From contig CP126195.1 in NCBI GenBank assembly GCA_030272155.1, positions 1,533,001-1,597,000 on the forward strand: 64,000 bases of DNA, written 5' to 3'. Numbering within the stretch: the stretch's first letter is position 1; every line of letters starts with the position of its first letter. Source of the stretch: Tetradesmus obliquus. Its lineage: Eukaryota > Chlorophyta > Chlorophyceae > Sphaeropleales > Scenedesmaceae. This document shows, piece by piece, positions 10,488 to 22,086 of the stretch. The notes beneath the pieces were generated by a model, which ran no database searches, had not been told where the DNA came from, and saw only the letters and a program-made list of their open reading frames with translations. The translations under genes were made by a program, and so were the position numbers.

Positions 10488-13400
10488 ATGGCAGATGTTG
10501 CGGAGGACGAGGGATCCTTTCAAAAGCCTCGTTGGTTCACTCCTGGCAGGCTGCTGCTTATCTTTTGCATCACCAACCTAGTGGTGTACCTGGACAGAGG
10601 TAGGAGGAACCCTGCTTGCCCTGCTGTGCTGTTGTCAGGTTGAATGAGCCTGCATACACTTGCCACATCTACTGTATGCTTACATCCCCGTGTGTGCTCC
10701 GTACAGGTGTCATAGCAAGCAATGGCGTGAATGGATCACCAAGGACAGAGCAGCAGCCCATGGGCTCGGGCATACAGGTGCGTGCAACAGCAACAGCAGC
10801 AGCAGTAGCAGCAGCAACAGCAGCAAACGCATCAGGCGCATGCGTCTTAATGTCGCGTTGAAGATCAGACTGAGCCCTTGATGGTGTTGTAGTGTTCCTC
10901 AAAGTCCATGACTGTTGTGTCCAGCAGTGTGCACAGCTGGTGCCCTGCCCTTGCTACCTAATGCAGCCCAACCAGTACTGCCAGCGATGCTTGCCTGTCC
11001 GCTGGCTATCAGGTGCACTTCCACACACAGAACCAACAGCAGAAGACGTACTCCTGCTGCTCCGTCTTGGTCAACGTTCCTGCAGGGCGAGTTTGACTTG
11101 AGCAACACGCAGGATGGCTTTCTGGCGACTGCTTTCCTGGTGGGCCTGCTGCTGGCCTCGCCAGTGTTCTCAGAGTCCTGCAAGCACTACAGGTGAGACC
11201 CTGGTTTGTTATATTCACACAGTATGTGGTTGTTCATAGTAAACATGCCCTGCAGCGTGCTGCAGCAGGGGGTTCTCAGAGTCCTGCAAGCACTACAGGT
11301 GAGGCGCTGGTTTGTACAGTTTTTGTTATTTGCCGCACTTATTACGGGTTTGTACAGGTTTTGTTATCTTGCCACACTTACTATAATGTGGATGTCATAG
11401 TAAATGTTCTTGAGACGTGCTGCAGCAACTATTGCCATGCTTGGCAGGTGCCCTGTTTGCGGCGGTTGGGCGCGGTGGGGTCACTATCAGCAGATGCTGC
11501 ATATGCTTGCATGGCAGCAGTATGCGCCGGCAGCGCTATATCTGACACGCCCCTCCTGCAGTGCCCTGTGCAGCACCTAAAACTTTTGCATCTCACGTCA
11601 ACACGCCATCATCTCAGAGTAACACGCGTCATTCGACATGCATCTGTTACTGGTGCATGCAGCGCCTTCCGCCTGATTGGCATTGGTATGGGCACCTGGA
11701 CCCTGGCCATGTTTGACTGCGGACTAACATATGTTATTTTTTGCATACGTGCAGCGCCTTCTGCCTGATAGGCATTGGTATGGGCACCTGGGCCCTTGCC
11801 ACGTTTGGCTGCGGACTAACACATGTTATTCTGCAAATCTGCAGCGCCTTCCGCCTGATTGGCATTGGTATGGGCACCTGGACCCTGGCCATGTTTGGCT
11901 GCGGACTAAGATATGTTACTTTTGCATATGTGCAGCGCCTTCCGCCTGATTGGCATTGGTATGGGCACCTGGGCCCTGGCCACGTTTGGCTGCGGACTAA
12001 CATATGTTATTTTTGCATGTGTGCAGCGCCTTCCGCCTGATTGGCATTGGCATGGGCACCTGGCCCCTAACCACGTCTGGCTGCGGACTAACATATGTTA
12101 TTTTTGCAAATATGCAGCGCATTCCGCCTGATTGGCATTGGCATGGGCACCTGGGCCCTGGCCACGTTTGGCTGCGGCTTGGCAGTGGGTTTCAAGTCGC
12201 TCATCTTCTGCCGCATGCTGGTGGGCGTTGGAGAGGCGTCATTCGTGGCACTGGCAGCTCCCTTCATAGGTGAGCGGTACAGCAATACAAGCAGTACAGC
12301 AGCACGGCAGTGCAGCAGTACAGCAGTGCGGCTGGCAGCCGCAATGTGGCGTTGGCAGCATTCCTCATGAACACACAGCAGCACAGCTAGCGGCAGCTCT
12401 AAGCAGGAGATAAGTACGGATGATGGCTGCATTAATGATAATATTATCATAGTCTTGACAGGCAGCATCTTCTGCCGCATGCTGGTGGGCGTGTGCGAGG
12501 CGTCATTTGTGGCACTAGCAGCACCCTTCATAGGTGAGCAGCACAGCAATACAAGCAGTACAGCAGCACAGCAAAGCAGCAGTGCAGCACACCAGCTGCC
12601 AGCTGCAATGTGGCGCTGGCAGCACCCTTCATAGGTGAGCGGTACGGCAGCACGACATTGCACCAGTGTAGCAATGCGGCTGGCAGCTGTATCACGGCTC
12701 TGGCAGTGCCCTGCATAGGCAAGCGGTACAGCGGGCAGCAGCGCTCTTAGAACTGAAGCAGGGAAGCAGTACAGCTGATGGCTGCATTGTCATAGTCTGC
12801 ACGGGCAGCATCTTCTGCCGCATGCTGGTGGGTGTGGGCGACGCATCATTTGTGGCACTGGCAGCACTGTTCATAGGTGAGCGGCTGTACAGCAGTGCAG
12901 CAATACGGCTGGTGGCTGGGTAATTATGGTCTGCGCATTCAGCTTCGTCTGCCGCATGCTGGTGGGCGAGGCGAGGCGGTACGGCAGTATGGCACTGCAC
13001 TGCATTGTATCGGCACTGCACACAACCAACACTCACTGCACTGCAACTGCAAACAACATTGCCTGCAGCACAACCTTCATTCCTGGCATGCCGGTTCACA
13101 AAGTATAATGTCACTACTGAACCTGCTGAATCTTGCTGCTACCCCTACTGTATGTGTACATTGCTGCAGACGACTACGCGCCGCCTGCTGCCAAGGCGCG
13201 CTGGTTCGCCACCTTCTACCTGTGCATTCCCACTGGTTTCGCGGCAGGCTACATCTATGGGGGGCTCGTGTCTGCTGCACTGGGCTGGCGTGCCGCCTTC
13301 TTCATAGAGAGTGCGGCGATCCTGCCGTTTGTCGTGTTTGCGTTTGTGAGCAGGCCGCTGCACCTGACAGGCAGCAGGGAGACAGGGCCAGGTGAGCTGC

Positions 13401-14742
13401 TGCTGGGGTGGTTGAGCTTGCTATGCTTTTCAGCACCTCAAATGCGCTTGCTGCGCCTGTTACATGTTGCTGCTACCTCTAGGTGCACCTGCAGTCACTG
13501 TGATGATGCGGCAGCTTGCTTGTGTCTTGGCTGCTGTGGTTTCTGCTCTGATGCTGTTCTTCAGCTTAGTGCCTGCTGCATAGAAGTTCTGGCACCATCA
13601 TAGCTGCTACCGCCGCCGCCTCTGCTGCTGCTACTGCTGCTGCTGCTGCTGCTGCAGATCCCGACGCGCCCAAGTCGTTCAAAGATGTGACGACGGAGCT
13701 TGCACTCGACGCCAGCAGGGTGGCATCGCACACTGTGTGGCTGCACATGACAGCAGCCTACGTCATGTACACAGCCGTGCTAGGTGTGTATGCCTTCTGG
13801 GGCCCAAAAGCAGGCAAGCGCATCTACCAGCTGCAGGGCGAGTCGGCTGACGTTGTATTTGGCGGCGTAACGGTTATAACGGGCGTGTTTGGGTCGTTGT
13901 TTGGCGGCCTGGCGCTGGACGCGCTGGGATCTACGCTGTCGAATGCAAATCTGGTGTGCGGCGTGTCAAACCTCGTGGGCTTGGTGTTTGTGCTGGCCTC
14001 GTTTCTGGCAGCCAAGAGCTTCACAGCATTCATTGTTTTGTTTGCACTGGGAGAGCTCGCGCTATTCATGATGCAGGCTCCAGTCAATGCAATTGGTATG
14101 TGGTCGGTTCCGCCGGCGCTGCGGCCCCTAGCGATCTCCATGGTCACTGTGGCCATCCATCTGCTTGGCGACGTGCCGTCGCCGCCGCTGGTTGGCGCGA
14201 TTCAAAGTGCATTAGAGGCCGGCAAAGCGCCGGCGGAGGCCGATGCGCAGTGGCGCATCAGCATGTCGCTGATCAGCTTGCTGCTGGCTTTCAGTGGCGC
14301 TACGTTTCTGCGGGGCTCGTTTGTTTCACGTCGTGCGAAGGATTACAGGAAGGTGGATGAGCTTGCGGCAGCGACGGCAGCTGCCGAACACCACCACATG
14401 CATTTGCCGCAACATACAGCTGCAGGTGCCGATGCAGATGATGGCAGCAGCGGGTTGTTGGGTTCTAGGGTTTCATCGCTGCCAGGCTCGCCCAGCAGGC
14501 CGGGGCACCGGCGGCGGGGCAGCAGCGGCAGCTTGCTGCAGAACAGCGCGGCGGCTGGCAGCAGCGGCAGTTTGAATGGCGGCGGCGGCAGTGGTGGTGC
14601 TACTGCTGCTGGCGGTGGAGGCAATGGCGGTTGGCTGCCAACGGCTGCTGATGTTGCTGCTGCTGCTGGTGATGACAAGCAGCCTCTGTTAGATCCGGAG
14701 GACCCCGGCAGCAGCAGCCCGCCGCAGCGGCATAGGGACTAG
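10488..14742 (+). CDS. Spinster-like major facilitator superfamily transporter
   Basis: Six exons (10488-10599, 10707-10777, 11086-11192, 12118-12269, 13170-13391, 13658-14742) join in phase to 582 residues. Diagnostic Spinster segments appear in order: VVYLDRGVIASNGVNGSP in helix 1, FDLSNTQDGFLATAFLVG, FRLIGIGMGTWALATFGCG, FCRMLVGVGEASFVALAAP, then DDYAPPAAKARWFATFYLC and GYIYGG. The C-terminal half supplies further hydrophobic helices (for example FGGVTVITGVFGSLFGGLAL). A cytosolic tail of about 130 residues is rich in Ser, Gly and Ala. Relatives export sphingosine phosphate or lysophospholipids from lysosomes or vacuoles. Substrate and membrane here are inference. Exon 4 is the last of six tandem copies, and the donor end of exon 4 is also copied downstream. 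Confidence 0.88.
11264..11298 (+). repeat. Copy of exon 3 tail with donor
   Basis: The last about 30 nt of transporter exon 3 (ttctcagagtcctgcaagc) and its donor recur once, ending at 11298, 106 bp after the true donor at 11192. Confidence 0.85.
11659..12180 (+). repeat. Six tandem copies of an acceptor plus exon 4 head, 90-92 bp period
   Basis: Copies begin (AG of the acceptor) at 11661, 11753, 11843, 11934, 12025 and 12116. Each contains TGCAG, the codons for AFRLIGIGMGTW and part of LATFGCG, then actaac or actaag, atatgtta-type sequence and the next TGCAG. The actaac element looks like a branch point. Only the sixth copy continues into the rest of exon 4. All copies keep the acceptor AG. 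Confidence 0.92.
12199..12972 (+). repeat. Copies of exon 4 tail with donor
   Basis: The functional exon tail (IFCRMLVGVGEASFVALAAPFI) ends at donor 12269. Copies with intact CATAG-GTGAGC ends lie at 12533, 12634 (short) and 12876. A decayed copy near 12716 has GC in place of GT. A further fragment (tctgccgcatgctggtgggcg) lies near 12948. Intron-like cagtacagcag sequence is copied with them. Confidence 0.85.
13627..13657 (+). repeat. CTG-rich acceptor tract of transporter exon 6
   Basis: A slightly interrupted CTG run ends in CAG immediately before the exon starting at 13658, the same arrangement as at 2263-2337. Confidence 0.75.
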
Positions 14743-15600
14743 GGTCTGAAGGTGGACTAGCAGCGCTGATGGCGTGTGTGAGATGCTGCACAGATGTTTA
14801 GTTTAATTTCAGTAGGTATGTGACGCTTACAGTTGTTGCTGCTTGTGGTGTAGGTGCGGTGTTTATTGTGGTGCAGCCGGCGCCTGCAAGCGCGGTGATC
14901 AGCAGTGCGCAAGGCACACAGCTGTAGCCGCTGCTGTGGCACTGTTGCACCTAGCTAGCTAGCTAGCTAGCTACTGCAGGTGGGTAGCTAGCTTCAGCGC
15001 TGAAGACGGCTGCTTGCAGCTCTTCTTACACGGAACCAAGTGTAGCAGCTGCTCACGCATGTGGTGGTCGAAGAGTTTGTTGTGTGGGCTGTCTGGCCTG
15101 GATGCGGATCATGCTCTTGATGTCAATATGTTGTTGGGCGGCTCTCATGCTTGTTGCGTTAATGTTCTGTTTGTTTGTTAGACGTAAAGTGTTCGTCCAA
15201 GCTTGCTTTGCTGCCCTGCATACGCTTGCAATGTCGGCACTGTGTCAAGTGAGCTCAGCTCACTTCCAGGCTGGTGCTTCTTGCCTGGATAGCGTTGCAC
15301 GCTGTTGTTGTGACAGTTAGCCATCTACACTGGAAGCGCACATCATGACAAGCAGTAATCCGAGGAGACCGGTCTGCACTAATGAGTTTGCAAGATATCT
15401 GAAGTTCACACTACACACCTTGAATTTCACGATTGCTTCCAGGCTATAGGAGGTTGGCCAGGTCGTTCAATCATGAGTCAGAACTTCAACGGCATTGTGT
15501 ACACAATAAGCGCAATGCAACGGCACACATCATTCACAACCCCCTCTTGCCAAAAGGACTCGGCCGTTGGCGCGAATGCTGTGCAACTCAAAGCAATCAT
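14743..15600. other. Convergent intergenic region
   Basis: It lies between the 3' ends of the transporter (+) and the TOUGH-like gene (-). I see no gene: the open frame near 15084-15320 has no supporting features. The region contains the CTAG tetranucleotide run and leads into the 37-bp minisatellite. Confidence 0.5.
14951..14973. repeat. (CTAG)n tetranucleotide run
   Basis: Five tandem CTAG units plus CTA; self-complementary. A short related stretch (gtagctagct) follows after about 12 nt. Confidence 0.9.
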
Positions 15601-15933
15601 TGCCAAGGCGGCCCTCGTGCAACATGTTGCTGTATATTGCCAAGGCGGCCCTCGTGCAACATGTTGCTGTATATTGCCAAGGCGGCCCTCGTGCAACATG
15701 TTGCTGTATATTGCCAAGGCGGCCCTCGTGCAACATGTTGCTGTATATTGCCAAGGCGGCCCTCGTGCAACATGTTGCTGTATATTGCCAAGGCGGCCCT
15801 CGTGCAACATGTTGCTGTATATTGCCAAGGCGGCCCTCGTGCAACATGTTGCTGTATATTGCCAAGGCGGCCCTCGTGCAACATGTTGCTGTATATTGCC
15901 AAGGCGGCCCTCGTGCAACATGTTGCTGTCGAT
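15601..15933. repeat. 37-bp minisatellite, nine copies
   Basis: The unit starts tgccaaggcggccctcgtgc and ends in tgtatat. Eight copies are essentially identical. The ninth (15897-15933) ends tgtcgat and stops three bases before the TOUGH-like stop codon. Because 37 is not a multiple of 3 and the unit has no stop codon in most readings, long spurious frames cross it on both strands. Confidence 0.97.
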
Positions 15934-15936
15934 TCC

Positions 15937-17025
15937 TCACTCACTCTCACTGTCGTTGCTGCTGCCACTGTCACTGCCGTCGCTACCACTGCCTTCTCGC
16001 TTGGACGCTTTCCGCTCACGCCGCTTGCTGCTGCTGCTGCTGCGCTTGTGCTTGCTGCCCTTGGATTCCTTCTTGTGCTTCTTCTTCTTGCTGCTGCTTT
16101 TGGACTCCTTTTTGTGCTTCTTTTTGTGCTTGCTGCTGCTTTTGCTGCTGCCGCCTTTGCTGCGCAGGGCGGCCAGGGCTTGTAGGATAGCCTCCTTCTC
16201 ACTCGGCTGCTGCTGCTGCTGCTGCTGCTCTGCGCCGGCTGCTGTGCTTCTGCGCATGAAAGCGTCGGCCAGGCCTGCAGGCACAAGCAACAGACGCAAA
16301 GGTAGCATCAGTGGTCACGCAACAAGGCAGCAGATGTGACAGCACTGTTCGGGTTTGTTGACAGTTGAGTGCTTAATGACAACTGACGTCACACACTGCC
16401 AGCTTGGCTGAGCACGCCGCACAATTAACCTTGCAGCCAACCGGAACCACTGTGAGTGTCTTGCCATGAGATTTTGTCCATGTGCATGCAGCAGGCTCAT
16501 AGACGGACATTTGATTAACTTGCAGCTATGGCGGCGGGGGACCCATACATGTGAGTGAGCATAATGTTGCAATGTGAGTTTGCACTTGTGCATCCTGGAA
16601 CTCCTCACATTGTGCAGCACAAACTCACCTTTTGCAGCTTGGCCTACAGCCGCAGTCTCGCCCCTGCCTCGGTAACCTGGCTGCTGCTGCTGCTGCCGCA
16701 AGGGCACCTCAGCTCCTGCATCAGCCACTGCTGCTGCAGCTGCTCCATTCACCAAGCCACTGCTGCGCCCCTCCCCTTCTGCTGCTGCTGCTGCTGCTGG
16801 CTGCTGCTGCTCCTCTTCCTCTTCTGACTCTGTCACGTCTTCAAAGATTGCCTTGAAGAGATCTAGCGGCTTCTCTAGCAGCGGCATGTCAAACTCTTCC
16901 TGATCTGCTTCGACGGCAGTGTCTGCAGCAGCAGCTGCTGCTTCCGCCACAGGTTGTGCATCACCAGCCTTAGCTGCATCTGCTGCTGCAGGTTGACCCT
17001 CGGCTGCAGCAGATGCTGTAGCCGC

Positions 17026-17059
<34 letters not shown>

Positions 17060-17137
17060 GCCGCTGCTGCGTCTGCTAGCGCATTATCCTGGGCGATGTC
17101 CTGCATGATGCTGTCAAGGAAGGATGCAGGATCAGCA

Positions 17138-17168
<31 letters not shown>

Positions 17169-17795
17169 GCAAACCCTGCTGCTGCTGCCAGTCCTGCAGT
17201 AGCCGCTCCTCCTCTGCTGCTGCCAGTGCTGCAGCAGCAGCTGCTGCCGTGTCTGGCAGCGCAAGGAACTCCGATTTAAACTTTGGCATCTGAACGGGTG
17301 CAGCTTTGCCCTTATAAGGGTCTGGTACATTGAAGCGCTTGCATAGCAGCGGCACGGGCCTCCAATCCTCAAAGGTGCGTACCGGCAGCTGCGCAGCCTT
17401 CGCTGCCGCCGCTGCAGCTGCCGCTGCTGTTGCCGCCGCATCATCTGCTGCTGGTTTGCTGGAGCGCTGGACTGCTGCTGCTCCTGGTGCTGCAGCTGAC
17501 TCATCTAAAATTGTCAAGCCAGCTCTCTGCAGCTGCTGCTCTTGCTTTGGGTGTCTCAGCCCTGCTACTGCCTGCTGCTGCAGCTGGTAAGCTTCACCCA
17601 TGTCTTGCTGCTCCCCACGCACAAATGCACTGCCCAGCGCTGCTGCTAGCCGCTGCTGATCAGTGGTGGCAACAGATCCCTGCAGCGGCTTCTGCTGCTG
17701 CTGCTGCTGCTGCTTGCCTGCAGCAGATGCAGGCAGGGGTGTCTCACCAAGCAGTGCCATTCTATCTTGGACACTCAAGGGCCCCTGAGGCCTTC

Positions 17796-17834
<39 letters not shown>

Positions 17835-20800
17835 CTCCTGCAGCACCTGCCTCTTTCTGATTGCCTGGAGGCACCCCAGCTGCTGCAGCAGCAGCTGACG
17901 AGCGTTGCTGCTGCTGCTGCTGCAGCTGCTGCAGCCGCCAGCGATAGTACTCATGCCCCTTGCCTCCCAGTAGGAACTGATATTTGCTGGGGTTCTGCTG
18001 CGCTTGTTTGCGTGCCAGCGCTTCAACTAGCTGCCCACTCCTGCTGACCTGTGCAGCCAATGTGTCTATCTGCCTGGCTAGAGCAGCATCAGTAGGTGGA
18101 GGGACTGGTGCCGCATCCTGCTGCACAGCTGGCTGCAACTCTGCAGCAGCAGCAGCAGCAGCAGGAGCAGGAGCAGGAGCTGCTGCTGCTGCCGCGGCGG
18201 CTGCAGCTGCTGCAGCAGCAGCTGCCGCTTGAGAGCCGCCTGCTGCTACGGCCGCTGCTGCCGCTGCTGCAGCAGCCTTGGCTGCAGCAAACCCTGCTGC
18301 TGCAGGATCCGCTGCACTAGCACCTGCTACTCCTCCCGCTGCTGCTGCTGCTGGTGACGGCGTAAACTTGTGGAACGCCACAAAGTTTGCAGGAACTTTT
18401 GGCGGCGGGTACTCTGGGAAGTTCACAATCTGGCTGGCTGCCCTGAAGTTCGGTATGAAGCTGCCGTGCTGCTGCTGCTGCTGCCGGCTGGTGAGGGCCA
18501 GCACTGGCTCGTGCTGTGCTGCTGCGATGCGTGCTGCTGCTGGGGCCCTGCCTGCTGGGTTGAAGCGGTCTTCATCATCTGCAGTGCGGTACAGTGCAAT
18601 GGTGCAGCACAGTGCAGTACAGGGTCAGTACAGTAGGTACAGTTCAGCATAGTACACAGAGAGTGTGCTGCCTGCTGGGTTGAAGCGGTCTTCATTGTCT
18701 GCAGTACAGTGCAGTGCAGTACAGTGCAGTACAGTACAGAACGGTTCAGCACAGAGCATAGAGAGTGTGCTGCTGCTAGGGCCCTGCCTGCTGGGTTGAA
18801 GCGGTCTGTACCGTCTGCAGTACAATTTGATGCAGCGTGGTGCAGTGCAGTTCCATGCAAATCCAGTTTGGTGCATGCAGTGCAACAAGGGGTGTACGAG
18901 AGCAGTAGGACAGCACACTGGAGGTCAATGCAAGATGTCATGCTCGCATCAGCTAGCAAAGGCGGCAAGAGTGCCCAAAGATTTCACAGTGCGTAACACA
19001 CAGCACCGCTTGCATGCAGGCGGCTGTACAGCACAAAGCAGCTCACATTTCGTGCTGCACGGCAGCTGCGCATAACCTGACTCTGAAGCCTCCTCAGGCA
19101 TTACTAAGGGCACTACATGGCTGCAGCATCGCATTCAAATGCACAGCACTACGCATGCTTTTTTTTACTACACAGCGCCTCACCTGACTCTGAGGCCTCC
19201 TCATACGCAAACACCTCCTGCCGCTGGCCCTTGCGAGCCACCAGCTCAGCACTAGCATCAACATAATCCTCGAGGTACCCCATCGTATCTGTCTCCTCCA
19301 ATGCACCAGTGCCAAATGCAACGCCGCGTTGCCGCTGCTGCTGCTGCTGCCGCTGCTGCTGCCCGCCAAACCCTGCGCCACTGCCTCCGGCTTGTGCTTG
19401 TGTCCTGCCGGCTTCCACTTTCTGGCGCTTGCGGCTTCGAAACTCCTCAGCTCCTTCGAAAGGGTCAAACCCTAAACCATGCAGGTCCTGCTTAGGGTCT
19501 AGCACATACATCGGGGTGTTCTCGATGCTCACGCCTGCGATTGTACCCCACTTGCTGCTGCCGCCGCTGCCAGCTGCATCACCCGCTGCTGCTGCTGCTG
19601 CTGGGCCGCCGATGCCGCGGCCTTGGCGCCAGCCCATCTTTTGCAGCAGCTGCACGCCAATGCTGCTGCTGACTGGCTCAAAGAATTCCAAGGGGACTGC
19701 GCCAGGGATGGCGCTGGGCCGAGACGCTGCTGCTGCCGCTGCCTGTGCGCGTGCAAGCTCTGCTTCTGTGCTGCCAAAGGTGTCATAAGAGGCCTGTATA
19801 CAACCAGAACAGACGGAGGTGGCAGGGCAAGACAGTAATTGTTTTGATACGTGCTGGTGCATATGTACGCATGCAAACTAGCCAGCAGGCACATGCGACA
19901 GTTGTGCGGCTGCCTACAGGATGCTGGTGACTTAGAAAGGCATCATAGTAAGTATCACTTACCCCAACAAGCAGAGGACAAAAGCATGCGGCAGCAATAA
20001 ACACCATTGCACCCACCTTCAACCCCAGCCCCTTCTTCTGCCGCTCCTCCAGCTCATCCTCGTCCATGAACTGCTCAATGCTCTGCTGCTGCCGCTGGCC
20101 TGGCGCTGCACGGCTGGAGGCAAAGCTGCTGGGCTGCCAGCCCTCCTGCAGGGGCAGAGAGGTTTGCAGGGCCAGAAATGTTTGCAGGAAAGTTTGCAGG
20201 AAGATCTGTAAGCAGGCAGATTGTAGTTATGCATGTACTGCTGAAAATTTTGCTGCTGGTCATGGTGAGTTGCCTGCTGACAGGGCTACAGCCACTGCAA
20301 TGACAAGGCCAGAAACCTTCTGCCACTGCTGCTGCTACTCTGGTGAACAAGCTGCTGCTGGGCCGCACCTTGGAGCCGACTGTGTCGTAGCAGCCTGCTG
20401 AGTTGCATCTGCTGCTATGATCAGGCTGCTGCTGGGCCGCACCTTGGAGCCGACTGTGTTGTAGTAGCCTGCTGAGAATCCTCCCATGAATGCGCCATGG
20501 AAGCGGCGCCGGCCCTGCTCGTCAGTGACCTCCTGCTGGTGCACCGGCAGGCTCCTGCAAGCAGTACGGAACCGTACAGTGCGGTACAGCGCAGTGGAGT
20601 ACAGTCAAGTACAGCGCAGTGCAGTACAGTGCAATGCAGTTGTCAGCGGCCTCCTGCTGGTGCACCGGCAGGCTCCTGCAAGCAGTACGCGACAGTACAG
20701 TGCGGTACAGCGCAGTGGATTACAGTCAAGTACGGGCAATGCAGTACAGTGCAATGCAGTTGTCAGCGGCCTCCTGCTGGTGCACCGGCAGGCTCCTGCA

Positions 20801-21273
20801 AGCAGTAAGACACAATGCAGTGCAGTGCAGTGCGGCGTAGCAGGGAGAGGAGACCATGCATATAGGCAAGCAGCAGATCACAGCACAGTCCAGTTCCACT
20901 GCAGGAAAGCAGAGTGACGACGTGGTATGTAGAAGCGGTCTTGCAATTTGCATGTGTGCGTGTGTCAAGGCCGCATGCATGGGAGACAGTACGGTGCAGC
21001 TGCAGTGCGCTGCTGGTGGACTATGGCACACTATACAGCACAAAGACCAGGTTGAGATCACACATTATTGCGATATGTAAATGCTTGGGTGGCATGCCAG
21101 GTATGTGTTGCACTCTTCAGCTGGGTACTGCTGCTGGCGCTGCTGCTGCACACACGTGCACACCTTGTGAGTGCTGGATCCTTTTTGCTGCCTGCAGCGG
21201 CCGCAGTAGTTTCTCCCTCATCTTGAAGAGACGTTCCATAGAACACATAGTCATCTTCATCTGATTCTGCCAT
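15937..21273 (-). CDS. TGH: SURP and G-patch domain RNA-processing protein (TOUGH/GPATCH1-like)
   Basis: Exons on the minus strand (21273-21164, 20554-20443, 20145-20017, 19793-19184, 18578-16629, 16274-15937) join in phase to 1082 residues. GPATCH1-family landmarks: acidic start [36 protein letters not shown] followed by [15 protein letters not shown], a G-patch near residues 158-182 ([15 protein letters not shown]), a SURP module near 490-540 ([20 protein letters not shown] then NPSKYQFL and HEYYRWRL), [35 protein letters not shown], and a Lys/Ser-rich tail. The SURP plus G-patch combination is that of plant TOUGH, a nuclear factor linked to microRNA processing and splicing. The exact role here is inference. 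A second in-frame ATG at 21297 is less likely because the family starts at the acidic motif. Long Ala and Gln runs inflate the protein. Introns hold copies of exon edges. Confidence 0.88.
18549..18822 (-). repeat. Three copies of exon 5 head with acceptor in the TOUGH-like gene
   Basis: The functional acceptor opens the exon at 18578. The segment cctgctgggttgaagcggtc plus the adjoining CTGCAG acceptor recurs at 18671 and 18787, about 118 bp apart. Copy 2 still encodes NEDRFNPA. Copy 3 is diverged in the first codons. Both copies lie upstream of the true exon on the minus strand. Confidence 0.88.
19071..19105 (-). repeat. Decayed copy of exon 4 tail, TOUGH-like gene
   Basis: The minus-strand exon end (EEASES, donor at 19184) recurs once about 110 bp into the intron, with the donor changed. 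Confidence 0.6.
20353..20475 (-). repeat. Copy of exon 2 tail with donor, TOUGH-like gene
   Basis: The sequence ctgctgggccgcaccttgga, containing the exon 2 end and its donor, is present twice about 73 bp apart. The functional donor follows 20443; the copy lies further into the intron. Confidence 0.85.
20521..20810 (-). repeat. Three copies of exon 2 head with acceptor, TOUGH-like gene
   Basis: The segment ctcctgctggtgcaccggca plus the following gctcctgcaagcag recurs at about 20521, 20641 and 20761 with a period of 120 bp. The sequence includes the CTTGCAG acceptor and codons for SLPVHQQE. Only the first (lowest coordinate) copy continues into [14 protein letters not shown]. Confidence 0.92.
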
Positions 21274-22086
21274 CTGGCATGGGGTGGTGCTGTGCACTAC
21301 TGTCCAGCCCCTGCTGCTGCTACTGCTGCATCTTCAGCTGCACGTGCCGCCAACCGTGGGCTGCAAATTGCAGAACGCCTTTATGTCACTAGCATGAGCC
21401 AAACGGCTGCACTGTGCGAAGATCAATCAGCAATATGGCATGCCATCTGAGTCGGGACCTTCGGAACCCGGACCCTGTTATTGGAGCAATCACACTTCCT
21501 CCTGAGCCTGGTTGCTTATCTGATAGTTCTGCAAGGGGATAATCATGTCATTGTGATTGTGAGCAAGGCAGCTATGCTAAGCGTATCTTGGTGCACGTAG
21601 CCAAGCCGTTTCTTGTTGGTTCCGTGACGACGCGTTCCCTGCTACCTATAGTTGTCCGTCGCTTTCGCCAACCGTGCTTGTTTTGATAAAGTAGATGGTA
21701 TCGTGCGTTCTGCAAGGGCAGACAAGCTTTGGCTGTGCTACTGAACACACTGTCTGACACCCAGCAGTAGGAACAGAAGTGAGTGCCCATTGCTGCTTTA
21801 CATCAAGAGCTAGGCTCAAATTACCCAATGTGCATCTCCTCATGGTTCTTGAACATACAGTGTTGCTTGACTGGTGTCTTTGCACCATGTTTGTTCAGTC
21901 ACCTGATGTAACCTCGCTGGTGGTTGCACATGCCAAGCCTGGCACAGCTGCATATCTTGCACGCACAGTAACTCATAGTGATGCATGCCTTCAGCACTAC
22001 ACATTGCTGCTGTAACTTCTTCCACTGTTCCTGCTCCCTGCAGCCTTGGCAGCAGTTGACGCAGCTGCATCAGCCGCAGCAGCAGC
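21274..22086. other. Divergent intergenic region (shared 5' flank)
   Basis: About 810 bp separate the start codons of the TOUGH-like gene (-) and the sulfate transporter (+). I see no coding frame worth reporting. Promoters for both genes must lie here, but no TATA box or other element stands out. Confidence 0.5.

Noticed and set aside
15601..15933. CRISPR-like appearance of the repeat
   Set aside because: Units are directly contiguous with no unique spacers, in a eukaryotic gene context.
15433..16339. Two long plus-strand frames (250 and 288 codons) and several minus frames across the 37-bp repeat
   Set aside because: They are open only because the repeat unit lacks stop codons, and they are antisense to the Lys/Ser-rich TOUGH-like terminal exon.
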